From the NCBI RefSeq assembly GCF_014681765.1, contig NZ_CP061501.1, positions 1 through 64,000 of the forward strand: a stretch of DNA of 64,000 nucleotides. The letters are read 5' to 3'. Below are positions 17,397-25,663 of this stretch, in pieces (position 1 is the first letter of the stretch; the number at the start of each line of letters is the position of its first letter). The notes beneath the pieces are model-generated. The model had not been told where the DNA came from. It did no database searches and saw nothing but the letters and a program-made list of their open reading frames with translations. Position numbers and translations under genes: made by a program. Source of the stretch: Roseicitreum antarcticum (lineage in GTDB: Bacteria > Pseudomonadota > Alphaproteobacteria > Rhodobacterales > Rhodobacteraceae).

Positions 17397-17783
17397 ATGA
17401 CCAATCCCCAGATCGATTATGCCGCGTTGGCGGCTGAGTGGCGCGCGGAGCGCGAAACCTCCCTGAAGGCATCCAGAGAAGCGCTGGTCGCGCAATTGCG
17501 CACGCTCGGCATCAGCGAGGTCACCGCCGAATACGAAGGCTATGGCGACTCCGGCAATGTCGAGGATGTGACGGTGCAGCCTGTGGAGGTCAAATTGCCA
17601 GAGGCGCTTGCCACAGAGGTTGGCGACTTCGCCTGGTCGCTCGCTTATCACCATCACCCGGGGTTCGAGAACAACGAGGGCGGCTATGGCACCCTGACCT
17701 GGGACATCGCAGCCGACAGTATCACCCTCGATCACGCGGACCGTTTCGTGGACTGCTCGCACAGCTATGACGAGGGGCTTTGA
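17397..17783 (+). CDS. DUF6878 family protein
   Basis: A 128-residue acidic protein. The pattern ISEVTAEYEGYGDSGNVEDV, followed by a C-terminal NNEGGYGTLTWDI and DHADRFVDCSHSYDEGL, is what I associate with DUF6878. Function unknown. It starts after AGAGGAC and is followed one base after its stop by the next gene, so the two are one transcription unit. A copy of the block near-palindrome lies 107 bases upstream. Confidence 0.8.
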   Translation: MTNPQIDYAALAAEWRAERETSLKASREALVAQLRTLGISEVTAEYEGYGDSGNVEDVTVQPVEVKLPEALATEVGDFAWSLAYHHHPGFENNEGGYGTLTWDIAADSITLDHADRFVDCSHSYDEGL

Positions 17784-17784
17784 G

Positions 17785-18246
17785 ATGGCTCACCCGCTTC
17801 ATCATGCCGAAAGCTCAGCCCGGAAGTTCGGCGGGGTGCCGTCTGACTATCAGGCTGTGCACGACTGGTTCGACGCCTCGAAAGAGCACCTCGCGCTCTT
17901 CACGCACAGGGCGCTGCGCCACCATGCCCAAGGTCTGTTCGAGGCCGAACGTGTCTTCGGCCTGACCCTGACCAATAGCGCGGGACGAGACATCCCCGTG
18001 CGCTGGATTGGCGAACAACATGTCCGCGAAGACTGCCAGGGCCGCATCCCGAGCATGGCGGACTGGCTGCGACGGATCCAGCCAGAGCCATGGATGGCCA
18101 ATGGTCATATCGACGGCAATGTCGGCATCAACCCCTGCGGCGATCCAAGGGCTGCCTGGGTGTCCGAGGTCGCAGCCGGCAGAACGGTTCTTGGCCTCAA
18201 GGATTGGATGGCGGCGCGCGCGATGCAAACGGCGCAGAGCGCCTGA
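17785..18246 (+). CDS. DUF6915 family protein
   Basis: A 153-residue protein opening MAHPLHHAESSARKFGG, with HDWFDASKEH, then FTHRALRHHAQGLFEAE and the diagnostic IPVRWIGEQHVREDCQGRIPS and DWLRRIQPEPWM. Histidine-rich conserved positions suggest metal binding or an enzyme, but the activity is unknown. It lies directly behind the DUF6878 gene; such pairs are common in alphaproteobacterial mobile elements. Confidence 0.82.
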   Translation: MAHPLHHAESSARKFGGVPSDYQAVHDWFDASKEHLALFTHRALRHHAQGLFEAERVFGLTLTNSAGRDIPVRWIGEQHVREDCQGRIPSMADWLRRIQPEPWMANGHIDGNVGINPCGDPRAAWVSEVAAGRTVLGLKDWMAARAMQTAQSA

Positions 18247-18281
18247 CAGGTCTCGGCTCTTCGCCAAATGAATGCTGCGCG

Positions 18282-18307
18282 GAAGCCCGGTTTGAAGATC
18301 GGGCTTC
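18282..18307 (+). terminator. Terminator-like hairpin after the DUF6915 gene
   Basis: GAAGCCCG (18282-18289) pairs with CGGGCTTC (18300-18307). The loop is 10 bases and a short TTG follows, so termination may be weak. Confidence 0.55.
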
Positions 18308-18346
18308 TTGCGCCGTTTCCCCACCATATTTCTTTTGGAGGATCGC

Positions 18347-18652
18347 ATGACGATCGATGAAATCAAGGCCGCCGTCGATGCCGGCCAGACCGTGCATTGG
18401 GCCAATACCGGATACCGCGTGCACAAAGACCGGCTCGGTCAGTACCTGATCACCTATGTGCCGAACGGCAGCTGCATCGGTCTGACCGACCGGGGCGGGC
18501 AACGGTTGAACGGAGATGAGGCGGAGTTCTTCGTCGCGGGCCCGGAGGAGGACCACGAGGAAAACCCGGGTCATCGATCAAGAAAAGACGGGCAGGGGAG
18601 GGGCGCAGCACCCGGAGGCGCGGGAGCACTCCCACTCGGACGGCAGCTCTGA
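18347..18652 (+). CDS. Small hypothetical protein of the plasmid block
   Basis: A 101-residue protein starting at ATG 18347 after TGGAGGA. The first 65 residues (MTIDEIKAAVDAGQTVHWA, then YRVHKDRLGQYLITY and CIGLTDRGGQRLNGDEAEFF) look like a compact alpha/beta domain. The rest is low-complexity and charged. I do not recognise a named family, but the arrangement suggests a conserved accessory protein of the block. Confidence 0.7.
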   Translation: MTIDEIKAAVDAGQTVHWANTGYRVHKDRLGQYLITYVPNGSCIGLTDRGGQRLNGDEAEFFVAGPEEDHEENPGHRSRKDGQGRGAAPGGAGALPLGRQL

Positions 18653-18776
18653 CCCGCGGGCGGGGCTGAAAGGAAAGCAGGCTTTCTGGTTTGTGATCCC
18701 TCAAGGGGTCGAGAAAGCAATCCCGGATGCGCTGGCAAGGACGTCAGGCACCGGCCAATCCAGAAGGAACCATCCC

Positions 18777-19505
18777 ATGTTCGCAGGAACCCTCACCCGC
18801 AATGTCGAGACCGCGGCCGCCGAGTACTCCGGCATGATCCACGGGACGCGCTTTGACATCGCCATCCAGCTCGAGGCACGGGCCAAGATGTCCGCGCGCA
18901 GCCCGGACTACGACGTGACGGCGATCAACAAGTCGGGCCGCAAGGTGCGCATCGGCACGGCCTGGAACGAGACCGGCAATACCAGCGGCAACCCCTACAT
19001 CTCGATGCAGCTTGACGTGGGTCTTGGCCCGTTCCGGGTCAACGCGGTGCAGACGAAAGAGGCGCGCGCGGCCCAGAGCGGCGCGTTCGAGATCATCCCG
19101 CTGGTCTCGAACGGCCTGATGAAATCCGGGTCGATCTCGGGCGAGATGACTGCGATGGATGCCGACAATGCCTTCACCGGCTACATCGCCAACATGATGT
19201 TCGATCTGGAGTTCATGCTGATCGAGAACAGCTACAAAGCCGAGGAGACCCACCCCGATTACCGGATCGAGGTCAGCTCGCCGCGTGGCACGCCGATCCG
19301 CGTCGGCTCGGCCTGGATGGCGAAAAGCAGCCGCACCGGCAACGACTACCTGTCGCTGCTTATCAACACGCCCGATGGCGATCTGCGGGTCAACGCGGTG
19401 CAGAACGAAGAACAGCGCGGCGGGCAGACCTTCTCGATCATCCCGTTCATCGACAGCGGCGAGCAGCCGCAGGACGCGGGCGCGGGGCTGTCGCTGGTCG
19501 CGTGA
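18777..19505 (+). CDS. Tandem DUF736 protein
   Basis: A 242-residue protein that contains the DUF736 domain twice: residues about 30-110 (YDVTAINKSGRKVRIGTAW, YISMQLDVGLGPFRVNAVQ) and residues about 155-235 (YRIEVSSPRGTPIRVGSAW, YLSLLINTPDGDLRVNAVQ). DUF736 proteins are normally single-domain, about 100 residues. Their function is unknown, but they are almost always next to conjugation and plasmid genes in Rhizobiales and Rhodobacterales. A strong terminator follows, closing the operon-like block. Confidence 0.85.
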   Translation: MFAGTLTRNVETAAAEYSGMIHGTRFDIAIQLEARAKMSARSPDYDVTAINKSGRKVRIGTAWNETGNTSGNPYISMQLDVGLGPFRVNAVQTKEARAAQSGAFEIIPLVSNGLMKSGSISGEMTAMDADNAFTGYIANMMFDLEFMLIENSYKAEETHPDYRIEVSSPRGTPIRVGSAWMAKSSRTGNDYLSLLINTPDGDLRVNAVQNEEQRGGQTFSIIPFIDSGEQPQDAGAGLSLVA

Positions 19506-19535
19506 TCAGCGCACGAGAGGAGACGATCCGCACCC

Positions 19536-19569
19536 AAAGGGGAGCCGTGGGACCACGGTTCCCCTTTTT
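19536..19569 (+). terminator. Strong rho-independent terminator
   Basis: AAAGGGGAGCCGTGG (19536-19550) pairs with CCACGGTTCCCCTTT (19553-19567) with one mismatch and a two-base loop, followed by TTTTT-rich sequence. Confidence 0.88.
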
Positions 19570-19660
19570 CCATGTCTGGCTGCATCAAGGGCGTCAACCG
19601 CTTGCGATCTGGCGCAAATGCTATACGATAATATACTATCAAAGTATTAAGGGCGGGCGC

Positions 19661-20197
19661 GTGGCGACGAAATCGGGAACAGTTCCATGGTTCGAGAGCT
19701 TCGACGTTGAGGCAGAGGTTGCAGACCTCCTCGCTCATATCGAGCGCTGCACCGGATTTGCGCTACCCGCCCGAAAGCGCGCCGTCATCATGTCCCATGC
19801 GACGGCGAAGCTCGACAAGACCAGACAGGCATATCAGGAGGCCAAGGCGGCGGGAAAGCCGGTGTCCACATCGCGCCGCGCTTATTTGACCGACCTGCAG
19901 GACACGATCCTCATGGCGATCCCGGAGGAGAACCTCGCGCTGATGCCGCTGAGCGATCAGGTCCTGAACGACCCATCATTTTACGCGGACGCCATGCACC
20001 GTGCCGCCGCGATCAGCGAGGATGAGCTTTTCATGGTGATGTCCTCTTCGCTGAAAGACATGACGGTGCGGGAGGCCCGGGCGTTCGTATCGAAGCTCTG
20101 GCACGGCACGATCGACGACAATGCCCGCAAATACGCTGAAGCCTTGAAGCGCCCCGAGCGTGAAACCATGCCCCTGCGGCCTGGCAACGCTGTGTAA
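19661..20197 (+). CDS. Hypothetical protein, plasmid-block type
   Basis: A 178-residue mostly helical protein; the start is probably GTG 19661 (MATKSGTVPWFESFDVEAEV) because the upstream frame runs through a terminator. AT-rich TATACGATAATATACTATC at 19621-19640 just upstream looks like a promoter. Charged helices (ARKRAVIMSHATAKLDKTRQ) and a C-terminal tail are visible. No known domain; no membrane segment. It is the last gene before a change of context. Confidence 0.65.
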   Translation: MATKSGTVPWFESFDVEAEVADLLAHIERCTGFALPARKRAVIMSHATAKLDKTRQAYQEAKAAGKPVSTSRRAYLTDLQDTILMAIPEENLALMPLSDQVLNDPSFYADAMHRAAAISEDELFMVMSSSLKDMTVREARAFVSKLWHGTIDDNARKYAEALKRPERETMPLRPGNAV

Positions 20198-20636
20198 GAT
20201 CACGGTAAACCGGTTCCTGGTTCTGGTACTTCGTGAGTTGGTTCACCTGCCGAGTGGATGGGGTCAAAATCGTAAGTCAACGTAGATTTGCAGGCGGCGA
20301 CCGTGGGCAGGATGTGCGCTTTGCGGAACCAGTAGCCATCGTCTGCAGTCAGATCATGGACGGTACGGAGCAGCCATCCGAAGACTAGAGGTGCTGCTGC
20401 GGCGCAGCGTCCCAAATGAAACATCGGCGAGATGTGCACTAGGGGAAAGCCATACCATGCTTGCAGTGATACGGTGTACAGCAGCAGAGTCGACTACGGT
20501 GACAGACCATCACATCAGAAGTGAGTCTTGCACCTCACACGGGCCTGAAATCCGCATGGTCGAACCAACTTCGCCTAGGATCAAGCCTCAAGATGACCTA
20601 AGTGTAGTGGGCAGATCAGACCTTTGAAGCCAAAAC
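20198..20636. other. Gap without a convincing gene
   Basis: About 440 bases. A minus-strand opening of 79 codons (20439-20200, containing GWLLRTVHDLTADDGYWFRK) is protein-like in composition but has no recognisable family or good start; it may be a gene fragment. Nothing else stands out. Confidence 0.45.
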
Positions 20637-21896
20637 ATGTCCATCGCCGTCAATCCTGAAATCCTCATTTGGGCACGTCAATCCGCCGGATTTGACGTCG
20701 ACGATGCCGCGCGCAAATTGGGTTTTGGCGAGTCGCCCAAAAGCAGCGCTGTGGAGAAACTCGCCGCCATGGAAGCAGGCGAGAAGCAGCCTACCCGCAA
20801 TCAATTGACCAAGTTCGCAAACGTCTACAAACGGCCACTGATCACCTTCTATTTGGCCGAACCCCCGAAGACTGGACAGCGCGGCCAGGATTTTCGCCAG
20901 ACGCCGGATTCACGTGGTCAACGTGAAAACGGCATGTTGGACGCGCTTTTACGTGATGTGAAAGCCCGGCAAGAGCTGGTCCGAGATGTCCTTCTTGATG
21001 AGGAAGACTTCGAAGCCCCGAAGTTTGTTGGATCGGCAGACATTGGCCTTGGCGTCGGCAAGGTGGTCGAGATGATCTCAAATGCCTTGGCATTTGATCA
21101 CACCGACATTTCCTTGCGGAAGGGCGACGCAAATGCCTTGTTTGGACGGCTGCGCGCTGCAGCTGAAGACGCCGGTGTCTTCGTCTTAGTGCTTGGTGAC
21201 TTGGGCCACCACACGCTCTCGATTGGTGCCGATGTTTTTCGCGGGTTCGCTATTGCCGACCCCGTCGCACCCTTTGTTGTGATCAACGCAAAGGACGCGC
21301 GACCCGCGCGTGCGTTTACGCTGATCCACGAGCTTGCTCATATTCTCCTTGGGCAGTCCGGTGTTAGTGGCAGCGTCTCCACGGAGCAGCCGAAAACAGA
21401 TTCCGCCAGGATTGAGCGGTTCTGCAACGACGTGGCTGGCGAATTTCTTTTGCCAGAAGGTTATTTTCGCAAGGCCGGCGTCAAATTTGGCGCCAACGAC
21501 ACCGAAGCTGCACGCGCTTGCATCGATCTTGTCGCAAGCCGCTGGTCGGTCAGTGAACCAATGGTGGCCTATCGGTTTCAGCGCACTGGAGAATTGACCG
21601 ATGGGGCTTATCAATCGTTGCGCCAAGAATATCACCAAAGATGGCTGGCCAACGTTAAGAAAGAGAAGGCTAAGCAGAAAGAAAATGACAGTGGCCCTTC
21701 GGGCTATGTCATTAAGTACCACAATCTTGGCCATGCGTTGGTCGATGTCGTGCACCGCAATTTCAAAGAACGCAACCTGACCCACACTAATGCCGCGCGG
21801 CTGCTTGGGGCCAAAGCCATTTCGATTCCAGGATTTCTTAAATTCGTAGAGGGCGTCCGGCGGAGGAATGTGCAAGGCAATGGCCATGCCTCATGA
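20637..21896 (+). CDS. Xre-ImmA/IrrE-type regulator-metallopeptidase
   Basis: A 419-residue protein. Residues about 1-75 contain an Xre-type helix-turn-helix (DDAARKLGFGE, EKQPTRNQLTKFANVYKRP). Residues about 190-300 are the ImmA/IrrE zinc peptidase, with HELAHILLG at about 230 and FCNDVAGEFLLP downstream. The C-terminal region contains a second helical block. Such fused proteins act as antitoxin-like regulators that may degrade a partner or a repressor. The stop overlaps the start of the DUF4411 gene by four bases, so the two form one module. Confidence 0.88.
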   Translation: MSIAVNPEILIWARQSAGFDVDDAARKLGFGESPKSSAVEKLAAMEAGEKQPTRNQLTKFANVYKRPLITFYLAEPPKTGQRGQDFRQTPDSRGQRENGMLDALLRDVKARQELVRDVLLDEEDFEAPKFVGSADIGLGVGKVVEMISNALAFDHTDISLRKGDANALFGRLRAAAEDAGVFVLVLGDLGHHTLSIGADVFRGFAIADPVAPFVVINAKDARPARAFTLIHELAHILLGQSGVSGSVSTEQPKTDSARIERFCNDVAGEFLLPEGYFRKAGVKFGANDTEAARACIDLVASRWSVSEPMVAYRFQRTGELTDGAYQSLRQEYHQRWLANVKKEKAKQKENDSGPSGYVIKYHNLGHALVDVVHRNFKERNLTHTNAARLLGAKAISIPGFLKFVEGVRRRNVQGNGHAS

Positions 21897-22387
21897 TGTA
21901 TTTGCTCGACGCTAACACGCTGATTGAGGCCCATGATACCTTCTATCCGGTCGACCGAATGAAGCCGTTCTGGGATTGGGTGCAGGCTCAAGCGGAAGCC
22001 GGGTCGATCAAGATGCCTTGGGAGGTTCACGAAGAATTTACTGGCGATGGTCTTCACGTCCAATGGATCAATGAACCTGATGTGAAAGCTGCTCTGATCC
22101 TTGATGAGGAGGTCAATCCCGAGCTGATCCAACAAGTCATCAACGAAGGATATCAGGGAGCCGATCCAGCCTTCGATGACATTGAGCACACCAAGTATGG
22201 AAAGGACCCGTTTCTGGCTGCGTACGCACTCGTCGATCCAAATAACCGAACGGTGGTGACACGAGAGAGGTCAAAGCGGACGAAGCGTCTTGGATCAACT
22301 AAGTTGCCGGATGCATGTGACGATCTCGGGATCAATTGGGTGGATGACTTCCAACTCTATCGCGCGATGAATTTCACGGTGACCTAA
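21893..22387 (+). CDS. DUF4411 (PIN-like) putative toxin
   Basis: A 164-residue protein with a PIN-domain opening (MMYLLDANTLIEAHDTFYP), a middle acidic residue in PWEVHEEFTGDG, the segment DPFLAAYALVDPNNRTVVTRE and the terminal LPDACDDLGINWVDDFQLY, so the acidic active-site residues of a PIN nuclease are present. DUF4411 proteins occur beside Xre-ImmA proteins and are predicted RNase toxins. Codon use is less GC-rich than the plasmid block, pointing to separate acquisition. Confidence 0.85.
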   Translation: MMYLLDANTLIEAHDTFYPVDRMKPFWDWVQAQAEAGSIKMPWEVHEEFTGDGLHVQWINEPDVKAALILDEEVNPELIQQVINEGYQGADPAFDDIEHTKYGKDPFLAAYALVDPNNRTVVTRERSKRTKRLGSTKLPDACDDLGINWVDDFQLYRAMNFTVT

Positions 22388-23127
22388 GCATTCCTTCGAA
22401 GCGCGATGAATACCGTGCGCGGTGACTTTGAGCCTGGTTGAGCTTCGCGCCCAAAGTCTGCTTTTAAAAAGGACTGAAAGGCGCGCGGATCCGCAGCGAA
22501 GTTCTGCTTCTCGCCCATCATATCGAATGCTGGAGTAAGTCCTTCACATAGTCGGCAGCGTAGTCGCCTGCATCTCAACCTTGGTGCAAGCCTCTCGGCC
22601 TCCCCTGCTCGGCTTCGCGTGTCGCAGGGGAGAACGGCCCTTCGGTCCGTCGCGCATTCGGCCATGCGGCCTCACCGCGGCGTCGCACCCGGCATCCCGG
22701 TTTGCCCGCCTCGCGAGCACGTCTCTCCCCGGCCGCTCCGCCGGATTGCGCTCTGGTCTGTTTTGCGGGGCAAAACGATCCCGCCGCTCCATCCGTCTCC
22801 CGCGTCCGGTCGGGCCGTTTGCCTGCTCGGGCCGGGCAAACCTACCGTCAAAACACACACACATGAGCGTGGAAGCATATCCTCCGGATGGCCCCCGAAT
22901 CAGTCCGCGTCAAGGATCGCAAAACTTTTCGGCGAGGGGGGGCCTGTGGCGTGGGGCGGTCCCGTGCGTGAGGTCGCGCATGTGGCGGGTGCTGAGCGCG
23001 GAAAACTTTTGCGCCCGGCAAGCCGGCGGCTGCGCCGTCCCTGACCCGGGCAGATTCGGAAACCAGGCATTCGGCCATGCCCCCACACTCACGTGGTGGC
23101 TCTATAACCGAACACTGGAGACCAGAC
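22388..23127. other. GC-rich, hairpin-rich intergenic region
   Basis: About 740 bases with several overlapping open frames in different frames, none with convincing protein character. Notable structures are CCCCTGC...GCAGGGG around 22602-22632 and two near-inverted 15-mers, CGCAAAACTTTTCGG (about 22917) and CGGAAAACTTTTGCG (about 23000). It could hold a regulatory RNA, an origin of transfer or binding sites for the downstream DUF2493 gene. I cannot assign it. Confidence 0.45.
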
Positions 23128-24057
23128 ATGGCTTACGACAACGCGAACACCTACGAGACCATCGAGCTTTTCGGGCTGACGGAAAAAGACGCACAGCTCC
23201 CGATCCCGGAGGATCACGTCCTGACCGACCGCATCATCCGCGAGAGCTTCGAGACCCTGCTCGGTCAGCTGCGCGGGACCGGACTTGAGGCAGAAATCGA
23301 ACCGCTGGCCCATGGGCTCGCCACGATCCTGCAGCGCCGCAAGGTGGCGCTCGGCAAGGAGGTCGACCGCACCGCCGACAAGATCGGCGCACTGGCAAAA
23401 TCCCACGATGGATCAGAGATCGCCGAGACCGCGCTGGAAGAGGCGCAGGCGCGCTTCCTGCAGCTGCGCGAGATCGTCGGCGCCATCGAGGTGATGAGCG
23501 AGGCGGCGGCGGAATGCTACGAGATCGAGACGGGCCACGCCTTCATCCCGGCAGCCGGGTCGCGCGCGAGCGTCCGGGCACAGGAGACGGGTGCGGTCTT
23601 CGAGGCGCGGCAGCTCCTGGAACAGCACGACCGCGAAACCGCCGAGAAGTCGAAAGTCGAAGGGGTGCCCCTGATCGTCTCAGGCGCCACCGACTGGACC
23701 GATGTCGATGTGATCTTCAACACACTCGACAAGGTTCGGGAGCGGATCAAGCAGAACCGCAACCAAGAGATCTTCCTTTGCCACAAGGGTGGCAAGCATG
23801 GGGCGGAGATGATCGCGGCGCGGTGGGCCCGGGCGCGCGGGGTCGCGCAGGCGCGCTTCGATCCACGCTGGTCCGCACACGGGCGGGCGGCGCCGTTCAA
23901 GTGCAACGACGAGATGCTGGACGACAAGTTCGCGGCGACGGGGGTTGTGCTCTTCGGCGGCAACGGGGTCGCGCTGAACCTCGGGCAGAAGGCGGAGGCC
24001 AAAGGCCTGACGGTCATGCGGGTTGCGGACCTGGCGAAGAAGGCGTCACAGGACTGA
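23128..24057 (+). CDS. DUF2493 domain protein
   Basis: A 309-residue protein. Residues about 1-160 are helical (LGQLRGTGLEAEIEPLAHGL). Residues about 190-275 match the DUF2493 (YspA/SLOG-like nucleotide-binding) fold: VPLIVSGATDWTDVDVIF, EIFLCHKGGKHGAEMIAARW, ARFDPRWSAHGRAAPFKCND. SLOG proteins are thought to bind nucleotide signals. In alphaproteobacterial plasmids this gene keeps company with DUF736 and ArdC genes, as it does here. A hairpin terminator follows. Confidence 0.88.
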   Translation: MAYDNANTYETIELFGLTEKDAQLPIPEDHVLTDRIIRESFETLLGQLRGTGLEAEIEPLAHGLATILQRRKVALGKEVDRTADKIGALAKSHDGSEIAETALEEAQARFLQLREIVGAIEVMSEAAAECYEIETGHAFIPAAGSRASVRAQETGAVFEARQLLEQHDRETAEKSKVEGVPLIVSGATDWTDVDVIFNTLDKVRERIKQNRNQEIFLCHKGGKHGAEMIAARWARARGVAQARFDPRWSAHGRAAPFKCNDEMLDDKFAATGVVLFGGNGVALNLGQKAEAKGLTVMRVADLAKKASQD

Positions 24058-24065
24058 AGAGAGGG

Positions 24066-24087
24066 GGTCGCCTTCGGGCGGCCCTTT
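24066..24087 (+). terminator. Terminator after the DUF2493 gene
   Basis: GGTCGCC (24066-24072) and GGCGGCC (24077-24083) form a stem with a TTCG tetraloop and one G-U pair, followed by CTTT. Confidence 0.65.
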
Positions 24088-24526
24088 CGTCATGTCTCCC
24101 GGGGCGTGTGATTGGCAGGGGGCGGCGGCCAGCACCGGCGTCCCTTCCACCCGGTCCGTCAAAGCGCGGTCCATCCGCATCGGTTCGGGCTGGGGGCTGT
24201 GCGCGCCTCACGCGCATCGTCCGCAGCTCAAGACACGAGGGCGGGAGACGCAGCACTTGAGGCTGAAGACCAGCACGGCCCTGGGGTGGTGTTTTGGAAC
24301 ATCTGCCCACGCAATGGGCGTCGTCAGTACGCCGGCCAGGTTCGGCGGGACGGTGGCGCGATTGGTGGCGTCTGCGTGATTGCCGAGGTCATCCGGGTCT
24401 CTCCTTTTTGCTATGCATGTGGATCGCACGGGGTCGGCCCGTTCGTGCCCTCAGCTCACGCTTCGGCAAGCACAAATACGGCTTCCACGGCGGGGCCGCG
24501 GACCCTCCGCATTTGCGCTTGCGACC
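24088..24526. other. Gap before the IS5 element, no gene seen
   Basis: About 440 bases with no frame that reads like protein. The right edge is the inverted repeat of the IS5-family element. Confidence 0.5.
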
Positions 24527-25576
24527 GGCTTTGTTGCACAAATCCCATGAGGGATTCATCTTGCGAATCCAGTGTGGTAGCTGGGCTGCATGAGCAAACC
24601 CACATCTCCCGCCTACAAGACCAAGAACTGGCCCGCATACAATGAGGCGCTCAAGCGCCGTGGGTCGCTGACGATCTGGTTTGATCCCACCATGACGTGG
24701 GACGCAGCGCCGACTGGCAAGCGCGGCCGGCAGCCCGACTACAGTGATGCCGCGATCCAGACATGCCTGACGATGAAGGTGCTGTTTGGCATGGCGCTCA
24801 GGCAGACGACAGGATTTGTCGAGAGTCTGTTACGGCTAATCGACCTGGACTGGCCCGTGCCGAACTTCAGCACGCTGAGCCGCCGCCAGAAGACCCTGAA
24901 GGTGAACATCCCCTATCGCGGGTCCCAGGGCCCGCTCCACCTCCTGATCGACAGCACCGGGATCAAGGTCGAGGGCGAAGGCGAGTGGAACGCCCGCAAG
25001 CACGGAGGCACGAAGCGGCGCGTCTGGCGCAAGATCCACATCGGAATTGACGAGAAAACATTGGAAATCCGAGCTGCCGAGCTCACCACCAGCGACGTCG
25101 GAGATGCCCCGATGTTGCCCGAGCTTCTCGACCAGATCCCACAAGATCAGGAAATCGCCAGCGTCACTGCCGACGGTGCCTTCGACACCCGCAAGTGCCA
25201 TGAAGCCATCGCCGCACGCGGGGCCACAGCCATCATCCCGCCGCGCAAGAACGCCAAGCCATGGAAGCCCGACACTCCCGGCGCGATCGCGCGCAACGAG
25301 GCCTTGCGTGCATCCAAACGCTTCGGCCGGACGATCTGGCGACGATGGAGCGGCTACCACCGCCGAAGCCGCGTCGAAACCAAGATGCATTGTGTCAAAC
25401 TGCTGGGCCAGCGCTTGGCCGCGCGGGACTTTGATCGTCAGGTCGCGGAGTTCCAGGTCAGGGTCGCCGTCCTGAACGGCTTCACCGCCCTTGGCATACC
25501 CGTCACAGAGGTCATGGGATAAGTCTGTCCGGGGATAGGGGACGTCCGGCAATCAGGCGATTTGTGCAACAGAGCC
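24527..25576 (+). mobile_element. IS5-family insertion sequence (about 1.05 kb)
   Basis: The ends are GGCTTTGTTGCACAAATC at 24527-24544 and, on the minus strand from 25576, GGCTCTGTTGCACAAATC: 17 of 18 bases match. The single gene inside is an intact transposase. Flanking 9-mers (CTTGCGACC and CACCCTCGC) do not match, so no target duplication is visible. Confidence 0.88.
24590..25522 (+). CDS. IS5-family (IS903-group) transposase
   Basis: A 310-residue DDE transposase. The N-terminal part has KTKNWPAYNEALKRRGSLTIW. The catalytic DDE core has LIDSTGIK (first D), SVTADGAFDTRKCH (second D) and RRSRVETKMHCVKLLGQRL (Glu in a YREK-like motif). It catalyses cut-and-paste transposition. Start and length are normal, so the element looks functional. 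The same transposase type is abundant in Rhodobacterales genomes. Confidence 0.92.
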   Translation: MSKPTSPAYKTKNWPAYNEALKRRGSLTIWFDPTMTWDAAPTGKRGRQPDYSDAAIQTCLTMKVLFGMALRQTTGFVESLLRLIDLDWPVPNFSTLSRRQKTLKVNIPYRGSQGPLHLLIDSTGIKVEGEGEWNARKHGGTKRRVWRKIHIGIDEKTLEIRAAELTTSDVGDAPMLPELLDQIPQDQEIASVTADGAFDTRKCHEAIAARGATAIIPPRKNAKPWKPDTPGAIARNEALRASKRFGRTIWRRWSGYHRRSRVETKMHCVKLLGQRLAARDFDRQVAEFQVRVAVLNGFTALGIPVTEVMG

Positions 25577-25663
25577 CACCCTCGCTCATGATAAGAATCC
25601 CCACACCTACCAGATTACGACGAGTGGCCAGATTTCTAAAAGTTCCCATATGTTTAGGCTCAT

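Noticed and set aside
15619-17472. Minus-strand frames up to 617 codons across the strawberry-notch gene
   Set aside because: They mirror the codon pattern of the real gene and have no motifs.
22581-23288. A 235-codon plus-strand frame rich in Arg, Pro and Gly
   Set aside because: Low-complexity translation in several frames at once and strong hairpins point to non-coding DNA; it also runs into the DUF2493 gene in the wrong frame.
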